A DNA stretch of 64,000 nt from UBA12077 sp963665525 (GTDB lineage: Bacteria > Bacteroidota > Bacteroidia > Bacteroidales > UBA12077). The notes under the pieces are model-generated. The model was not told the origin of the DNA. It searched no databases and saw nothing but the letters and a program-made list of their open reading frames with translations. A program made the position numbers and the translations under genes. This document shows positions 34,950-43,783 of the stretch, piece after piece. How positions within the stretch are numbered: the stretch's first letter is position 1; each line of letters opens with the position of its first letter. The stretch spans positions 2,790,001 to 2,854,000 of the forward strand of contig OY762280.1 of the NCBI GenBank assembly GCA_963665525.1, read 5' to 3'.

Positions 34950-36281
34950 ATGAAACGTTTTTTAATAGCATTTATATTATTTTCAGTTTTCTTTTCTTCT
35001 CAATCTCAAACTAAAAAAGATTTAAAAAGAGCTTATATTAATGGTGAATTTGCTTTAATCTATGAAGAATACAGGGAAGCTCTTCCATTTTTCCTGGAAT
35101 TATATGATGCCGGAAGAAGAGATGCAAATATTAAACATCGTATTGGCTTATGTTATTTAAACATCCCGAATCAGAAAGATAATGCAATAAAATACTTAGA
35201 AGAAGCTGTTAATAACATATCTGAAAACTACAATGTTGGTAATTACACTGAAAGAGAAGCTCCTCCTGAAGCATATTTGTACCTTGGAATGGCTTACAGA
35301 GTAAGCAACCGTTTACACGATGCTATCAGTGCTTTTAATAAGTATAAAGAACTTGTTGATCCAGAAGATGAAGAACAAAATAAAATTGTAGATGCTGAAA
35401 TTACTGCCTGTAATAATGCTCTGGAATTAGAAAAAACTCCTACAAGTCTGTTCGAATCAAATTTGGGTAAAAATATAAATAGCAAATTCAACAATGTACG
35501 TCCATTAGTTTCTGAAGATGAAGAAACCATTGTCTTTGTAAGCGAACTGCGTTTTTATGACGGTATCTTTTCTTCGAAAAAGCGTGATGGAAGATGGCTA
35601 CCAGCCAGAAACATTTCGCTTGATTTTAACTCTGATAATCCTGTAGTGCCTGTTTACTTAACTAAAGATGGAAACACGTTATATCTTGTCAGAAATGACA
35701 ACGATGATTTTAACCTTTATACAAGTCGTTTTAATGATGGAATTTGGGGACCTCTCGAAAAACTTAACAACAATATTAACACAAACGAATCTGAAACACA
35801 TGCTTGTGTATCGGATGATGGTTTAACTCTATATTTTACCAGTAATCGCAAGGGTGGTTTTGGAGGATTCGATATTTACAAATCATCAATTGATTCTGAA
35901 GGGAATTGGGGCGCTCCGGAAAATCTCGGCGGTAAAGTAAATACTTCATTCGATGAAGTAACTCCTTTTATAACAGAAGATGGAAAAACATTATACTTTT
36001 CATCTCAAGGTCACTTCAACATTGGCGGATTTGATATTTTTATCTCAAAAAAACAGGGTGATAACTGGCAAAAACCTGAAAATATGGGATTGCCTTTTAA
36101 CACTACGGATGATGACATATTTTTCTTTCCTCTTAAAAATGGAGCAATAGCTTATTACTCTAAATTTAAGGAGACAGGATATGGAGATAATGATATCTAC
36201 AGAATTCGTATTTTTGAAAGAGAAAATATCCCTGAAAAAGAAAAAGAACTGGAAATTACAAAAGACAATTCTCAAAACTAA
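34950..36281 (+). CDS. TPR plus PD40 beta-propeller protein (triad member 1)
   Basis: Exported protein of 443 residues; the start gives a signal peptide ending at SQSQ (about 1-18), while an upstream in-frame start would bury it. Residues about 20-155 are TPR-like helices (RIGLCYLNIPNQKDNAIKYL, EAYLYLGMAYRVSNRLHDAI). Residues about 165-430 are PD40/WD40-like blades with LYFTSNRKGGFGGFDIYKSS and LYFSSQGHFNIGGFDIF, separated by GKVNTSFDEVTPF-type links. It ends just after the propeller with a charged tail and has no further domain. It shares this head with the next two genes, so it arose by duplication. Function unknown; a periplasmic scaffold or part of a secretion/gliding apparatus is likely by analogy with PorE. 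Confidence 0.82.
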   Translation: MKRFLIAFILFSVFFSSQSQTKKDLKRAYINGEFALIYEEYREALPFFLELYDAGRRDANIKHRIGLCYLNIPNQKDNAIKYLEEAVNNISENYNVGNYTEREAPPEAYLYLGMAYRVSNRLHDAISAFNKYKELVDPEDEEQNKIVDAEITACNNALELEKTPTSLFESNLGKNINSKFNNVRPLVSEDEETIVFVSELRFYDGIFSSKKRDGRWLPARNISLDFNSDNPVVPVYLTKDGNTLYLVRNDNDDFNLYTSRFNDGIWGPLEKLNNNINTNESETHACVSDDGLTLYFTSNRKGGFGGFDIYKSSIDSEGNWGAPENLGGKVNTSFDEVTPFITEDGKTLYFSSQGHFNIGGFDIFISKKQGDNWQKPENMGLPFNTTDDDIFFFPLKNGAIAYYSKFKETGYGDNDIYRIRIFERENIPEKEKELEITKDNSQN

Positions 36282-36406
36282 AATTATAATTTAATCCTTA
36301 AATCATAATTTTATTAGGCTATAAGAATTTTACCTAAGAATATAATGCTATACGCGAATTTTTCATTATTTTTATCTAATTTCGTGTGTTTGAAAATAAG
36401 GACTTT

Positions 36407-39334
36407 ATGAAAAAAATAATCATACTAGTAATATTGTGCATTACATTTATCTCAAATCTATATTCACAAGAATATTATGAACGTGAAGAAATGTTTTTAG
36501 ATGCTGACTCATGGTTTTTCTTTGAAGACTATAAAGAAGCACTTTCATTATTTCTTAGAGTTCTTGAGGCTGATTCTCTGAATTATAATGTAATGTATAA
36601 AATTGGATATTGTTATCTGCATATACCAGGGCAAAAAGCAAAAGCTATTCCTTATCTAGAAAATGCTATTGAAAAAACAACCATAAATTATCGACGAAAT
36701 ACTTACTCTGAAAAATTAGCTCCTGTTGATGCAATCTTTTATTTAGGAAACGCATACCTCGTAAATAATATGATCGATGAAGCGATTGATGCCTACTCAG
36801 GTTTTCAAAATATGATCACTAGATCTCAAAAATTAGCTGATAAAGATATATATGACACAGATTACCTGGCAAAACAATTTGATGCATGCCGAAATGCCAT
36901 CCAGTTTCAATATGAGCCAGTTAGTTTTATTGCACAAAACCTGGGAAATAAAGTTAACACCAGATTTAATGAATTTAACGCAATAGTTTCTGGTGATGGC
37001 AATTCATTGGTTTTTACAGCAGCTTTACAATTTTATGATGCTATTTTTTATTCTAAAAAAGATAGTGACGGAAACTGGAGTTATCCTATGAATCTTATGG
37101 GACAACTGGGAATTGATGATAAAAGTGCTTCAACTGGGCTATCATATGATGGTACTGAACTATATATTTACCGAGACGATGATTTTGATGGAAACATTTA
37201 TGTTAGTTATCTAAAAAATGGGATGTGGACAAAAGTTCGGAAACTTGGAGAAAATATAAATACAAAATTCTGGGAATCACATGCATCAGTATCTCCTGAT
37301 AATAAAAAACTGTATTTTGTGAGTAATCGTGATGAAGGATTTGGCGATTTAGATATTTATGTTTCTGAAAGACTAACTGATACTACATGGGGAGTACCTG
37401 TAAACCTGGGCAATATTATCAACTCGCGATGGAATGAAAATACTCCATTTTTAACTCCTGATGGCAAAAGACTATTTTTTAGTTCAGAAGGTCATACAGG
37501 CATGGGTGGCTATGATATTTTTTATTCTGAAATAGATCAGGATGGAAACTGGGGCAAACCTGTAAATATTGGATATCCTATTAATACAACCGATGACGAT
37601 ATCTTTTTTGTTCCTTTTAAAAATGGAAGTTTTTCATATTGTACACAATTCTCCAAACAAGGTTTTGGAGGTCAAGACATATATCATTTTCAGCTTTTTG
37701 ATATCCCTGAATATAATAATATCCTGGTTGAAGGCGTATTAGAAATGGATAATGATGAGAATAGAAACAAAAAAGACTTTAGCATTAATATTGTTAACAA
37801 ATTAAATAACGACACTTTAGTAATTTTAAAACCAGATGAAGATGAATTAGCATATCAGTACCAGACTCCACTTGGTAAAAATCATCTTGTATTTGAAAGT
37901 ACAATGAACGATACTGAAAATCAGTTTTTTATTTCCACACCTTATGAAATTAAAGAACAATTTTTATCACCAGCTTTTGATGAATCTTTAGTTGCAAGTA
38001 AAGAAGATACATTACCGCAAATTACTTTAGATACCAACCTGATCAATACAAACGATAAAAATATCAAGATCAAATTGTCATTGCAAAAAGGTAACAAGTT
38101 AATTGTTAGTACTTTTTATAAAGATCAATTAATTAATACCGAAGAATTTGATATACAAAAAGATGATTTTATTTATGAGTATAAACCACTCATTGGCGAA
38201 AGTAAAATCAGGTTTAAACTTATCGATAAAAATAACAATGTTAAAACAGAAGAGGTTACTGTATCATATTTACCAAGAGATACCAAAGCTGAATTAAGTA
38301 TTGCAGATAAAATTATTAGCTTGGGTTCAAATGGTGAAAAAACAGTAAAAATTAAACTTTCTGTTGAAAAAGGTTCTAAATTATTTGTTGAAACTTTTGT
38401 AGATGATCAACTTATCAATACCGAAAAATTCAATATTAGAAAAGAAAGTTTCGTTTATGAATTTGAACCTAAAGGTGAAAAAAGCAAAATCAATTTTAAA
38501 TTAGTAGATAAGCATAACAATGTTAAAAACGAAGAAGTTGTTATATCTCACAAACCTATCAACGAAGAGTTTGCCAATGTAATAAATGATATTAACTCTT
38601 TTAATAACAAAAAGTTTAATAAAATATTACGCTCGTCGGATATAAAAGCAGCAAGCAGTGTAGAAGAATTTTTAAACTTGTTTTATAGTAAAGCATTAGC
38701 TGCAGGGTTATCAAAAGAACAAGCACAGACTTTAATCATAGCACTGGCAATTAATGCAGGTGATGATACTGGTAAGTTTATTGACAACTTATTAAACTTA
38801 TCTGCCGGAAGTTTAAAAACTGTGTTAGAAGATATTCACAACAATAAAGATAAATACGAAAATAATCTCAATGTAATTCAACACCTACAACAAGAATCTA
38901 AAAACAACAACTATAACAATATTGATATAATTAGGTTATTTGAAGAATATCTAAAACAGTCTGAAATACCTGTAGATGTTTTATTGTCTAAAATGGATGA
39001 TATCCTTAAGTCTGATATTACTAATATTTTAACTAATGTTGATGCTACTGTTGTTGATATCGTAACCTTAGAAGACTTTAAAACCTATTTGTCAAATTCA
39101 GGAAAATACTCTGAAGAAGAATTAAAACAATTGCTTACTTTAATGGAAGCAATGGTCATCGCATCAAATTCGGCAAATGAAGATGAATTAATGGATGAAA
39201 CACCATTAGTAATTACAGATTCAGAAGAAAAAAATATCTGGATGATTTTATTTGCTGCTTCTGCAGGAATAATTTTAGCACTTATCATTATTTATTTTAA
39301 TCGTAGAAGGAATAAGGATAAACGGAAAAAGTAA
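36407..39334 (+). CDS. TPR plus PD40 propeller protein with Ig-like repeats and C-terminal membrane anchor (triad member 2)
   Basis: Exported protein of 975 residues; the ATG at 36407 gives a signal peptide ending LYSQ. Domains in order: TPR-like region (about 20-160), PD40 propeller (about 165-435, LYFVSNRDEGFGDLDIYVS and LFFSSEGHTGMGGYDIFYS), two tandem strand-rich repeats of about 80 residues (about 541-623 and 628-717) clearly duplicated from one another (KIKLSLQKGNKL / KIKLSVEKGSKL; DQLINTE in both), a long helical region (about 725-940) and one membrane helix (about 945-965) followed by RRRNKDKRKK, which places the tail in the cytoplasm. So the protein is periplasmic and held in the inner membrane by its C-terminus. 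No family name is recognised beyond PD40. Confidence 0.8.
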   Translation: MKKIIILVILCITFISNLYSQEYYEREEMFLDADSWFFFEDYKEALSLFLRVLEADSLNYNVMYKIGYCYLHIPGQKAKAIPYLENAIEKTTINYRRNTYSEKLAPVDAIFYLGNAYLVNNMIDEAIDAYSGFQNMITRSQKLADKDIYDTDYLAKQFDACRNAIQFQYEPVSFIAQNLGNKVNTRFNEFNAIVSGDGNSLVFTAALQFYDAIFYSKKDSDGNWSYPMNLMGQLGIDDKSASTGLSYDGTELYIYRDDDFDGNIYVSYLKNGMWTKVRKLGENINTKFWESHASVSPDNKKLYFVSNRDEGFGDLDIYVSERLTDTTWGVPVNLGNIINSRWNENTPFLTPDGKRLFFSSEGHTGMGGYDIFYSEIDQDGNWGKPVNIGYPINTTDDDIFFVPFKNGSFSYCTQFSKQGFGGQDIYHFQLFDIPEYNNILVEGVLEMDNDENRNKKDFSINIVNKLNNDTLVILKPDEDELAYQYQTPLGKNHLVFESTMNDTENQFFISTPYEIKEQFLSPAFDESLVASKEDTLPQITLDTNLINTNDKNIKIKLSLQKGNKLIVSTFYKDQLINTEEFDIQKDDFIYEYKPLIGESKIRFKLIDKNNNVKTEEVTVSYLPRDTKAELSIADKIISLGSNGEKTVKIKLSVEKGSKLFVETFVDDQLINTEKFNIRKESFVYEFEPKGEKSKINFKLVDKHNNVKNEEVVISHKPINEEFANVINDINSFNNKKFNKILRSSDIKAASSVEEFLNLFYSKALAAGLSKEQAQTLIIALAINAGDDTGKFIDNLLNLSAGSLKTVLEDIHNNKDKYENNLNVIQHLQQESKNNNYNNIDIIRLFEEYLKQSEIPVDVLLSKMDDILKSDITNILTNVDATVVDIVTLEDFKTYLSNSGKYSEEELKQLLTLMEAMVIASNSANEDELMDETPLVITDSEEKNIWMILFAASAGIILALIIIYFNRRRNKDKRKK

Positions 39335-39415
39335 CTGATAATTAATACTTAAACTTGGTATTTTTAGATAATCTGAGTAAATTGTATTTTCAAATTAAAT
39401 TACTTTGCTCGGATT

Positions 39416-41656
39416 ATGAAAAAATTATTATGGATTGCGTTCATTTGTATTTTTACATTAGATGTATCATTCTCGCAAAATAACAATAACCTGAAAGAGA
39501 CTTTTCAAGAAGCTGAATATTATATTTTATACGATGATTATGAAGAAGCTATTGTTTTATATCAAAAGCTTATTAGCAATGGAATGGTAAATGCCTACAT
39601 CAATCACCGTATAGGAGAATGTTACCTTAATATTCCCGGACAAAAACACAAAGCGATTCCATATCTTGAAAAAGCCTGTGAAAATATTTCAGAAAAAATC
39701 AAAGAAGGATCATTTAAAGAAACAAATGCCCCAACAAGAACATTATTTTATTTAGGAGATGCTTATCAGATAAACAATGATCTCGATAAAGCTATCGAAA
39801 CATACCAAAGATTTAAAGATTCTCTACATGTTAAAGATATATACAACCTTGATTATGTTAATCAACAAATTCTTTCGTGCGAGAATGCAAAGAATTTATT
39901 AAAAAACCCTGTAAGTATTAACAAATTGAATGTAGGAGAAACCATTAATAATAATTTCTCAAATGTTAATGCAGTAGTATCATCAAACGATCAATATATG
40001 GTGTTTATCTCAGAGTTAAAATTTTACGACGCTATTTTCTTTTCCGAAAAAATTGGAGAAAACTGGGGTACACCGATTAATATAACTCCTGATATAAAAT
40101 CTGATGGAGATTACTTTCCTTGCTATCTATCGCCTGATGGCGACACTCTTTTGTTGTTCAGATACGATGGATATAGCGGAGATCTTTACTTAAGTAAATT
40201 TGATAACGGGAAATGGCAAGTTCCTAATAAGCTCAGCAAAAATATTAATTCCAAATCATTAGAAACACATGGATGCTTATCTGCTGATGGAAAAACGATC
40301 TATTTTGTTAGTGACAGAAAAGGTGGATATGGAGGATTAGATATTTATAAATCCACATTTAATGAAACTTTAAATGATTGGGGCGAAGCAGTTAATTTAG
40401 GACCTGAAATCAATACAGCTCTAAATGAGGAAACTCCTCAAATATCTGAAGATGGTAAAATATTATACTTTAGCTCTCAAGGTCATTATAACATGGGGGG
40501 CTTTGATATTTTTCATTCAAGTTTGATTGGAGAAAACGAATGGACAACACCTGTTAATATTGGGTATCCAATTAACACAACCGATGATGATGTTTTCTAT
40601 TACCCTATTAAAAATGGAAAGTTTGCTTATTTCTCTGTTTACGATAAAGATGGATTTGGCCAAAACGATATATTCAAATATGATTTTGTTACTCCAGCAA
40701 AACCATCATCAACTAAGGTTAGCGGAACAGTATCTCTTCAAGATAATCAAACTGATTTTTTAAAAGACGATTTCTATGTATGTGTATTAGATTCATCTAA
40801 AGCCGAAATTATAAAAAAACTGCATTTAGAAGAAAATACAGGCAGATTTGAGACTGATGTATTACCTGGTACCTATTACTTTATTTTCAATAGTAAAGAA
40901 TATAAAAAAAAAATTAAGGCAATTGTTATTCCCCAAAACTATTCACAAGATGAGCTCGTTTTTAATGTTGAGTTAGTACCTTTAGAAGTAACAAGTGGTG
41001 AATATATTGCCATAAAAAGCATCTTCTTTGGATTTGATGATTATACACTGACCAAAGAAGCTAAAACCGAATTAGAAAGATTGTATAATTTAATGATCAA
41101 ATATCCATCATTACAAATTGAAATTATTGGACATACAGATTCCAGAGGATCACAAAAATACAATAAAGAACTTTCTATCAAAAGAACCCAATCTGTAATT
41201 AGCTATTTAAGTGATAAGGGGATCAATAAAAGCAGGTTCGCAGCAAAAGGTAAAGGCATGGAACAACCTATAGCAATTAATAAAAATGCTGATGGGTCAG
41301 ATAATCCCGAAGGTAGAAAATTCAATCGTAGGGTTGAAATGAAAGTTCTAAAATCTGATGATAAAATTGTTATTAGTAGCGATTATAACATACCAGAACA
41401 TCTTAAACTTAGAGAACTAAACTATTATATTTTTCTTACCAGGAAAAACAAAGAGCTTCCAGAAGACTACTTTGATTCTTACAAAGAATTAAAAGATTAT
41501 AAGATTACAAAACATAAAAATACAGAGTATATTTACACCGTAGGTAATTGTAAAAATAAATCAGAATTAATCGTCTTATTTAATACAGTGCTTGACTTGG
41601 GATTTGATGATGCTGAAATTATTTCTAATTACGATTTAAAAGAATTACTGCAATAA
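39416..41656 (+). CDS. PorE-like protein: TPR, PD40 propeller, regulatory-like domain, OmpA domain (triad member 3)
   Basis: Exported protein of 746 residues, signal peptide ending SFSQ (about 1-21). Order: TPR region (about 25-155), PD40 propeller (about 170-425, IYFVSDRKGGYGGLDIYKS and LYFSSQGHYNMGGFDIFHS), a carboxypeptidase-regulatory-like strand domain (about 428-520), an OmpA C-terminal peptidoglycan-binding domain (about 530-650, IIGHTDSRGSQKYN and NRRVEMKV with the ligand-binding Asp and Arg) and a small C-terminal alpha/beta domain (about 665-746), SPOR-like in spacing but not identified. TPR-propeller-CRD-OmpA is the architecture of PorE, a type IX secretion component. Here no lipobox is seen, so it is probably held by the cell wall only. 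Confidence 0.85.
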   Translation: MKKLLWIAFICIFTLDVSFSQNNNNLKETFQEAEYYILYDDYEEAIVLYQKLISNGMVNAYINHRIGECYLNIPGQKHKAIPYLEKACENISEKIKEGSFKETNAPTRTLFYLGDAYQINNDLDKAIETYQRFKDSLHVKDIYNLDYVNQQILSCENAKNLLKNPVSINKLNVGETINNNFSNVNAVVSSNDQYMVFISELKFYDAIFFSEKIGENWGTPINITPDIKSDGDYFPCYLSPDGDTLLLFRYDGYSGDLYLSKFDNGKWQVPNKLSKNINSKSLETHGCLSADGKTIYFVSDRKGGYGGLDIYKSTFNETLNDWGEAVNLGPEINTALNEETPQISEDGKILYFSSQGHYNMGGFDIFHSSLIGENEWTTPVNIGYPINTTDDDVFYYPIKNGKFAYFSVYDKDGFGQNDIFKYDFVTPAKPSSTKVSGTVSLQDNQTDFLKDDFYVCVLDSSKAEIIKKLHLEENTGRFETDVLPGTYYFIFNSKEYKKKIKAIVIPQNYSQDELVFNVELVPLEVTSGEYIAIKSIFFGFDDYTLTKEAKTELERLYNLMIKYPSLQIEIIGHTDSRGSQKYNKELSIKRTQSVISYLSDKGINKSRFAAKGKGMEQPIAINKNADGSDNPEGRKFNRRVEMKVLKSDDKIVISSDYNIPEHLKLRELNYYIFLTRKNKELPEDYFDSYKELKDYKITKHKNTEYIYTVGNCKNKSELIVLFNTVLDLGFDDAEIISNYDLKELLQ

Positions 41657-41685
41657 AAAAACAACCTCACATAAAAGAAATAGAA

Positions 41686-42222
41686 TTGCAAATATTAACA
41701 GGCAAAAAGATTAGATTAAGAGCTATTGAACCTAAAGATATAGATCTTATATACACATGGGAAAACGATAGCACCATCTGGCAATTAAGCAATACATTAG
41801 CGCCTTTTTCGCGTTATGTAATAAAAAATTTTATCGAAAATTCACATCAGGACATATATCAACTGAAGCAATTAAGGTTAATGATCGATACCTTAGAAGA
41901 AGAACCTAAGACCATAGGTTCAATTGACCTTTTCGACTTTGAACCTCTTCACAAAAGAGCAGGTGTTGGAATATTAATTGCAGATAATGACGACCGAAAA
42001 AAAGGTTATGCTTCTGATGCATTAGAAGTATTAATAAAATATAGTTTCCACACCTTACAATTTCATCAGCTATACTGCAATATTACAGAAGATAACATCG
42101 ACAGTTTAAACCTATTTCAAAGTAAAGGCTTTAAATTAATTGGAACTAAAAGAGAATGGCTTATTTTTCCAAAAGGGAAAAAAGATGAATTTATGTTCCA
42201 ACTCATCAATAAAGAGAATTAG
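41686..42222 (+). CDS. GNAT-family N-acetyltransferase
   Basis: Acetyltransferase of 178 residues in the RimJ/SpeG-like branch of GNAT. It is read from TTG, since the conserved beginning LTGKKIRLRAIEPKDIDLIY follows at once and there is no suitable ATG. The acetyl-CoA loop appears as DDRKKGYASDALEVLI (the Q/RxxGxG/A pattern modified to KKGYA), and CNITEDNIDSLNLFQSKGFKLIGTKRE is the typical end. Substrate may be a ribosomal protein N-terminus, polyamine or other amine. It begins 29 bases after the PorE-like gene, on the same strand, and may be co-transcribed with the triad. Confidence 0.88.
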   Translation: MQILTGKKIRLRAIEPKDIDLIYTWENDSTIWQLSNTLAPFSRYVIKNFIENSHQDIYQLKQLRLMIDTLEEEPKTIGSIDLFDFEPLHKRAGVGILIADNDDRKKGYASDALEVLIKYSFHTLQFHQLYCNITEDNIDSLNLFQSKGFKLIGTKREWLIFPKGKKDEFMFQLINKEN

Positions 42223-42499
42223 TCATAGTTATTTTTATTACTTGTATTATTCAATGGAATGATTTTTGCTTAGTTTAAGATTATTCTTTTATTAATAAAT
42301 TTTATTAGAATAATTTTATACTATTGAAATAATCGATTAAGATTACTTCTTAGTAATTTACTTTACTTCCTTAAGTTATCTCAATTCTTAAGATAGGTTT
42401 TTTTGCCTGCGCCTGGCGTATAGTGTTGATTTTCTGGTTTTTACGGCATGATATTTGTTGTTTTTTAAAAGAATATTAACCTATAAAAAAACAACTATT
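42223..42499. other. 277-base gene-free region
   Basis: The longest gap in the window. It is AT-rich with weak palindromes (ATTATTCT / AGAATAAT at about 42280-42314; two CTTAAG sites) and one isolated GC-rich patch near 42404-42420. Close to its right end, GATATTTG at 42450-42457 is one mismatch from the TAnnTTTG consensus and would give a leader of about 36 bases for the next gene. I see no tRNA, riboswitch or conserved small RNA, and no ORF of reasonable composition. Confidence 0.5.
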
Positions 42500-43228
42500 A
42501 TGAGAAAAATTACCTTATTTTCAATTTTGTTAGTTACTACATTAACAGTTTTTGGACAAACACACCAAACCCCTTACCAAATTGTATATACTCAATGGTC
42601 AGATTCTGCAATCTTTAAACAAAGCCCAGAACCTTTCGTTAGTGGAATTGGTGAATATAGTGATACCTTATCTCATATTTATAATGAAATGACCTTTTAT
42701 GAATATAATGGTGAATATTATTGTATAAACAGTTGGGCCGATTATTATTATTGGTTTACAAAAAAGTACAGCTACTATTTCGAAAATCCTTTACTATATG
42801 ATTACTATTACTGGTCAAGAAATAATTTGGAAATGGCTAAATATATTGCAAGTTATAATTATAAAGGAAGATTTTATCCTTCATTCATAAAACTTGACTT
42901 TAAAGACAAAGTGAACTCAATATATAAGATAAATAACCACAAATATATCGCTAGCAACCAAAGTCAAATTCAAAAATTTAAAAAACAAGCGAGTAAGCCA
43001 AAAAAAGTTACTTCTTACACAAAATATGATAAAGAAAATAAAACATATTATAGCTTTAATAAAACACCAAGCAATATTTCCCATAATACTCATGCAAGAA
43101 CATCAAAAGTTAGCAGTAGCACTTCCCTCAAAAGAAGTTCTTCCATAAAGTCTAAAAAAACCTCAACAAGTTCTGGTTCTATTAAAACATCACCGAAGTC
43201 GAATAAAGGGAGTATAACAAAAAAATAA
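42500..43228 (+). CDS. Secreted protein of unknown function, Tyr-rich with Ser/Lys-rich tail
   Basis: I do not recognise this gene. The start at 42500 gives a signal peptide (MRKITLFSILLVTTLTVFGQ) and 242 residues. The first part of the mature chain is very rich in Tyr and Trp (YYWFTKKYSYYFENPLLYDY). From about residue 170 it becomes low-complexity Ser, Thr and Lys (SSSTSLKRSSSIKSKKTSTS) and ends NKGSITKK. There is no lipobox and no membrane helix after the signal, so it is periplasmic or secreted. The basic, hydroxyl-rich tail suggests binding to a polyanion such as polysaccharide or nucleic acid, or a linker to the wall, but this is inference from composition. A long hairpin follows. Confidence 0.6.
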   Translation: MRKITLFSILLVTTLTVFGQTHQTPYQIVYTQWSDSAIFKQSPEPFVSGIGEYSDTLSHIYNEMTFYEYNGEYYCINSWADYYYWFTKKYSYYFENPLLYDYYYWSRNNLEMAKYIASYNYKGRFYPSFIKLDFKDKVNSIYKINNHKYIASNQSQIQKFKKQASKPKKVTSYTKYDKENKTYYSFNKTPSNISHNTHARTSKVSSSTSLKRSSSIKSKKTSTSSGSIKTSPKSNKGSITKK

Positions 43229-43244
43229 TATCACACATATATAC

Positions 43245-43287
43245 TAAATAGAATGAGGAACATAAGATATGTTCCTCATTCTATTTA
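43245..43287. terminator. Long perfect hairpin between convergent genes
   Basis: A 20-bp perfect stem with a 3-base loop (AGA): left arm 43245-43264, right arm 43268-43287. It overlaps the stop codon of the leftward gene. Its length is unusual; most terminators here have 7-13 bp stems. It most likely ends transcription from both sides. Confidence 0.75.
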
Positions 43288-43730
43288 TAAAAGTATTCAG
43301 GGACTTCTTTTAAAAAGATATATTTATGATTCTCTAAATCCATTTTACAGATGTAGTGTTCCATACCATTAGATACAATAAGATATTCAACATGTAATTT
43401 CATGTTATATCGTGCTATCTGATTAAAAACTTTTTGATCAATTTTAACCTCGGGAGCTTTAAATTCAAGAATCATTATTGGATGACCATATCTATCATAC
43501 ACAACAGCATCACTCCTCTTCGATAAATTATTAACCTTAAACTCCTTCTCTATATGAATTAAAGTGGCAGGATATTTTTTTTCTTCAACCAAATATCTTA
43601 GAAAATTTTGCCGAACCCACTCTTCTGGAGTTAATATCACAAATTTCTTTCGAATAAAATCAAAAATGTATTTTCTTTGTTCTATTAATTTTATATTGAA
43701 TGAATAAGTTGGTAAATTTAAGCTCTTCAT
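43281..43730 (-). CDS. Stand-alone HsdR-N-like (type I restriction R subunit N-terminal) domain protein
   Basis: Protein of 149 residues corresponding to the HSDR_N_2 family, the nuclease-like N-terminal domain of type I restriction R subunits. The PD-(D/E)xK core is visible: Asp in SDAVVYDRYG and Glu-x-Lys in IMILEFKAP. The ATPase/helicase part is absent, and no hsdM or hsdS is near, so this is not a restriction system. It is a compact gene often found next to the genes seen here (AMP nucleosidase, holA) in Bacteroidota. Nuclease activity is possible but unshown. It converges with the secreted unknown protein, is divergent from the AMP nucleosidase gene, and shares a 53-base gap with it. Confidence 0.82.
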   Translation of the reverse strand: MKSLNLPTYSFNIKLIEQRKYIFDFIRKKFVILTPEEWVRQNFLRYLVEEKKYPATLIHIEKEFKVNNLSKRSDAVVYDRYGHPIMILEFKAPEVKIDQKVFNQIARYNMKLHVEYLIVSNGMEHYICKMDLENHKYIFLKEVPEYFYK

Positions 43731-43783
43731 ATCACTTATTTATGGTATAAAAATAACAAAGAAAAGAAACAAAATACCATCCT

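Noticed and set aside
42223..42499. A small RNA or riboswitch in the longest gap
   Set aside because: Palindromes are weak and AT-rich, no known riboswitch core could be recognised, and the GC-rich patch folds only into a 4-bp stem.
43281..43730. A type I restriction-modification system
   Set aside because: Only the nuclease-like N-terminal domain is present; no helicase part, methylase or specificity subunit occurs in the window, so it is annotated as a stand-alone domain protein.
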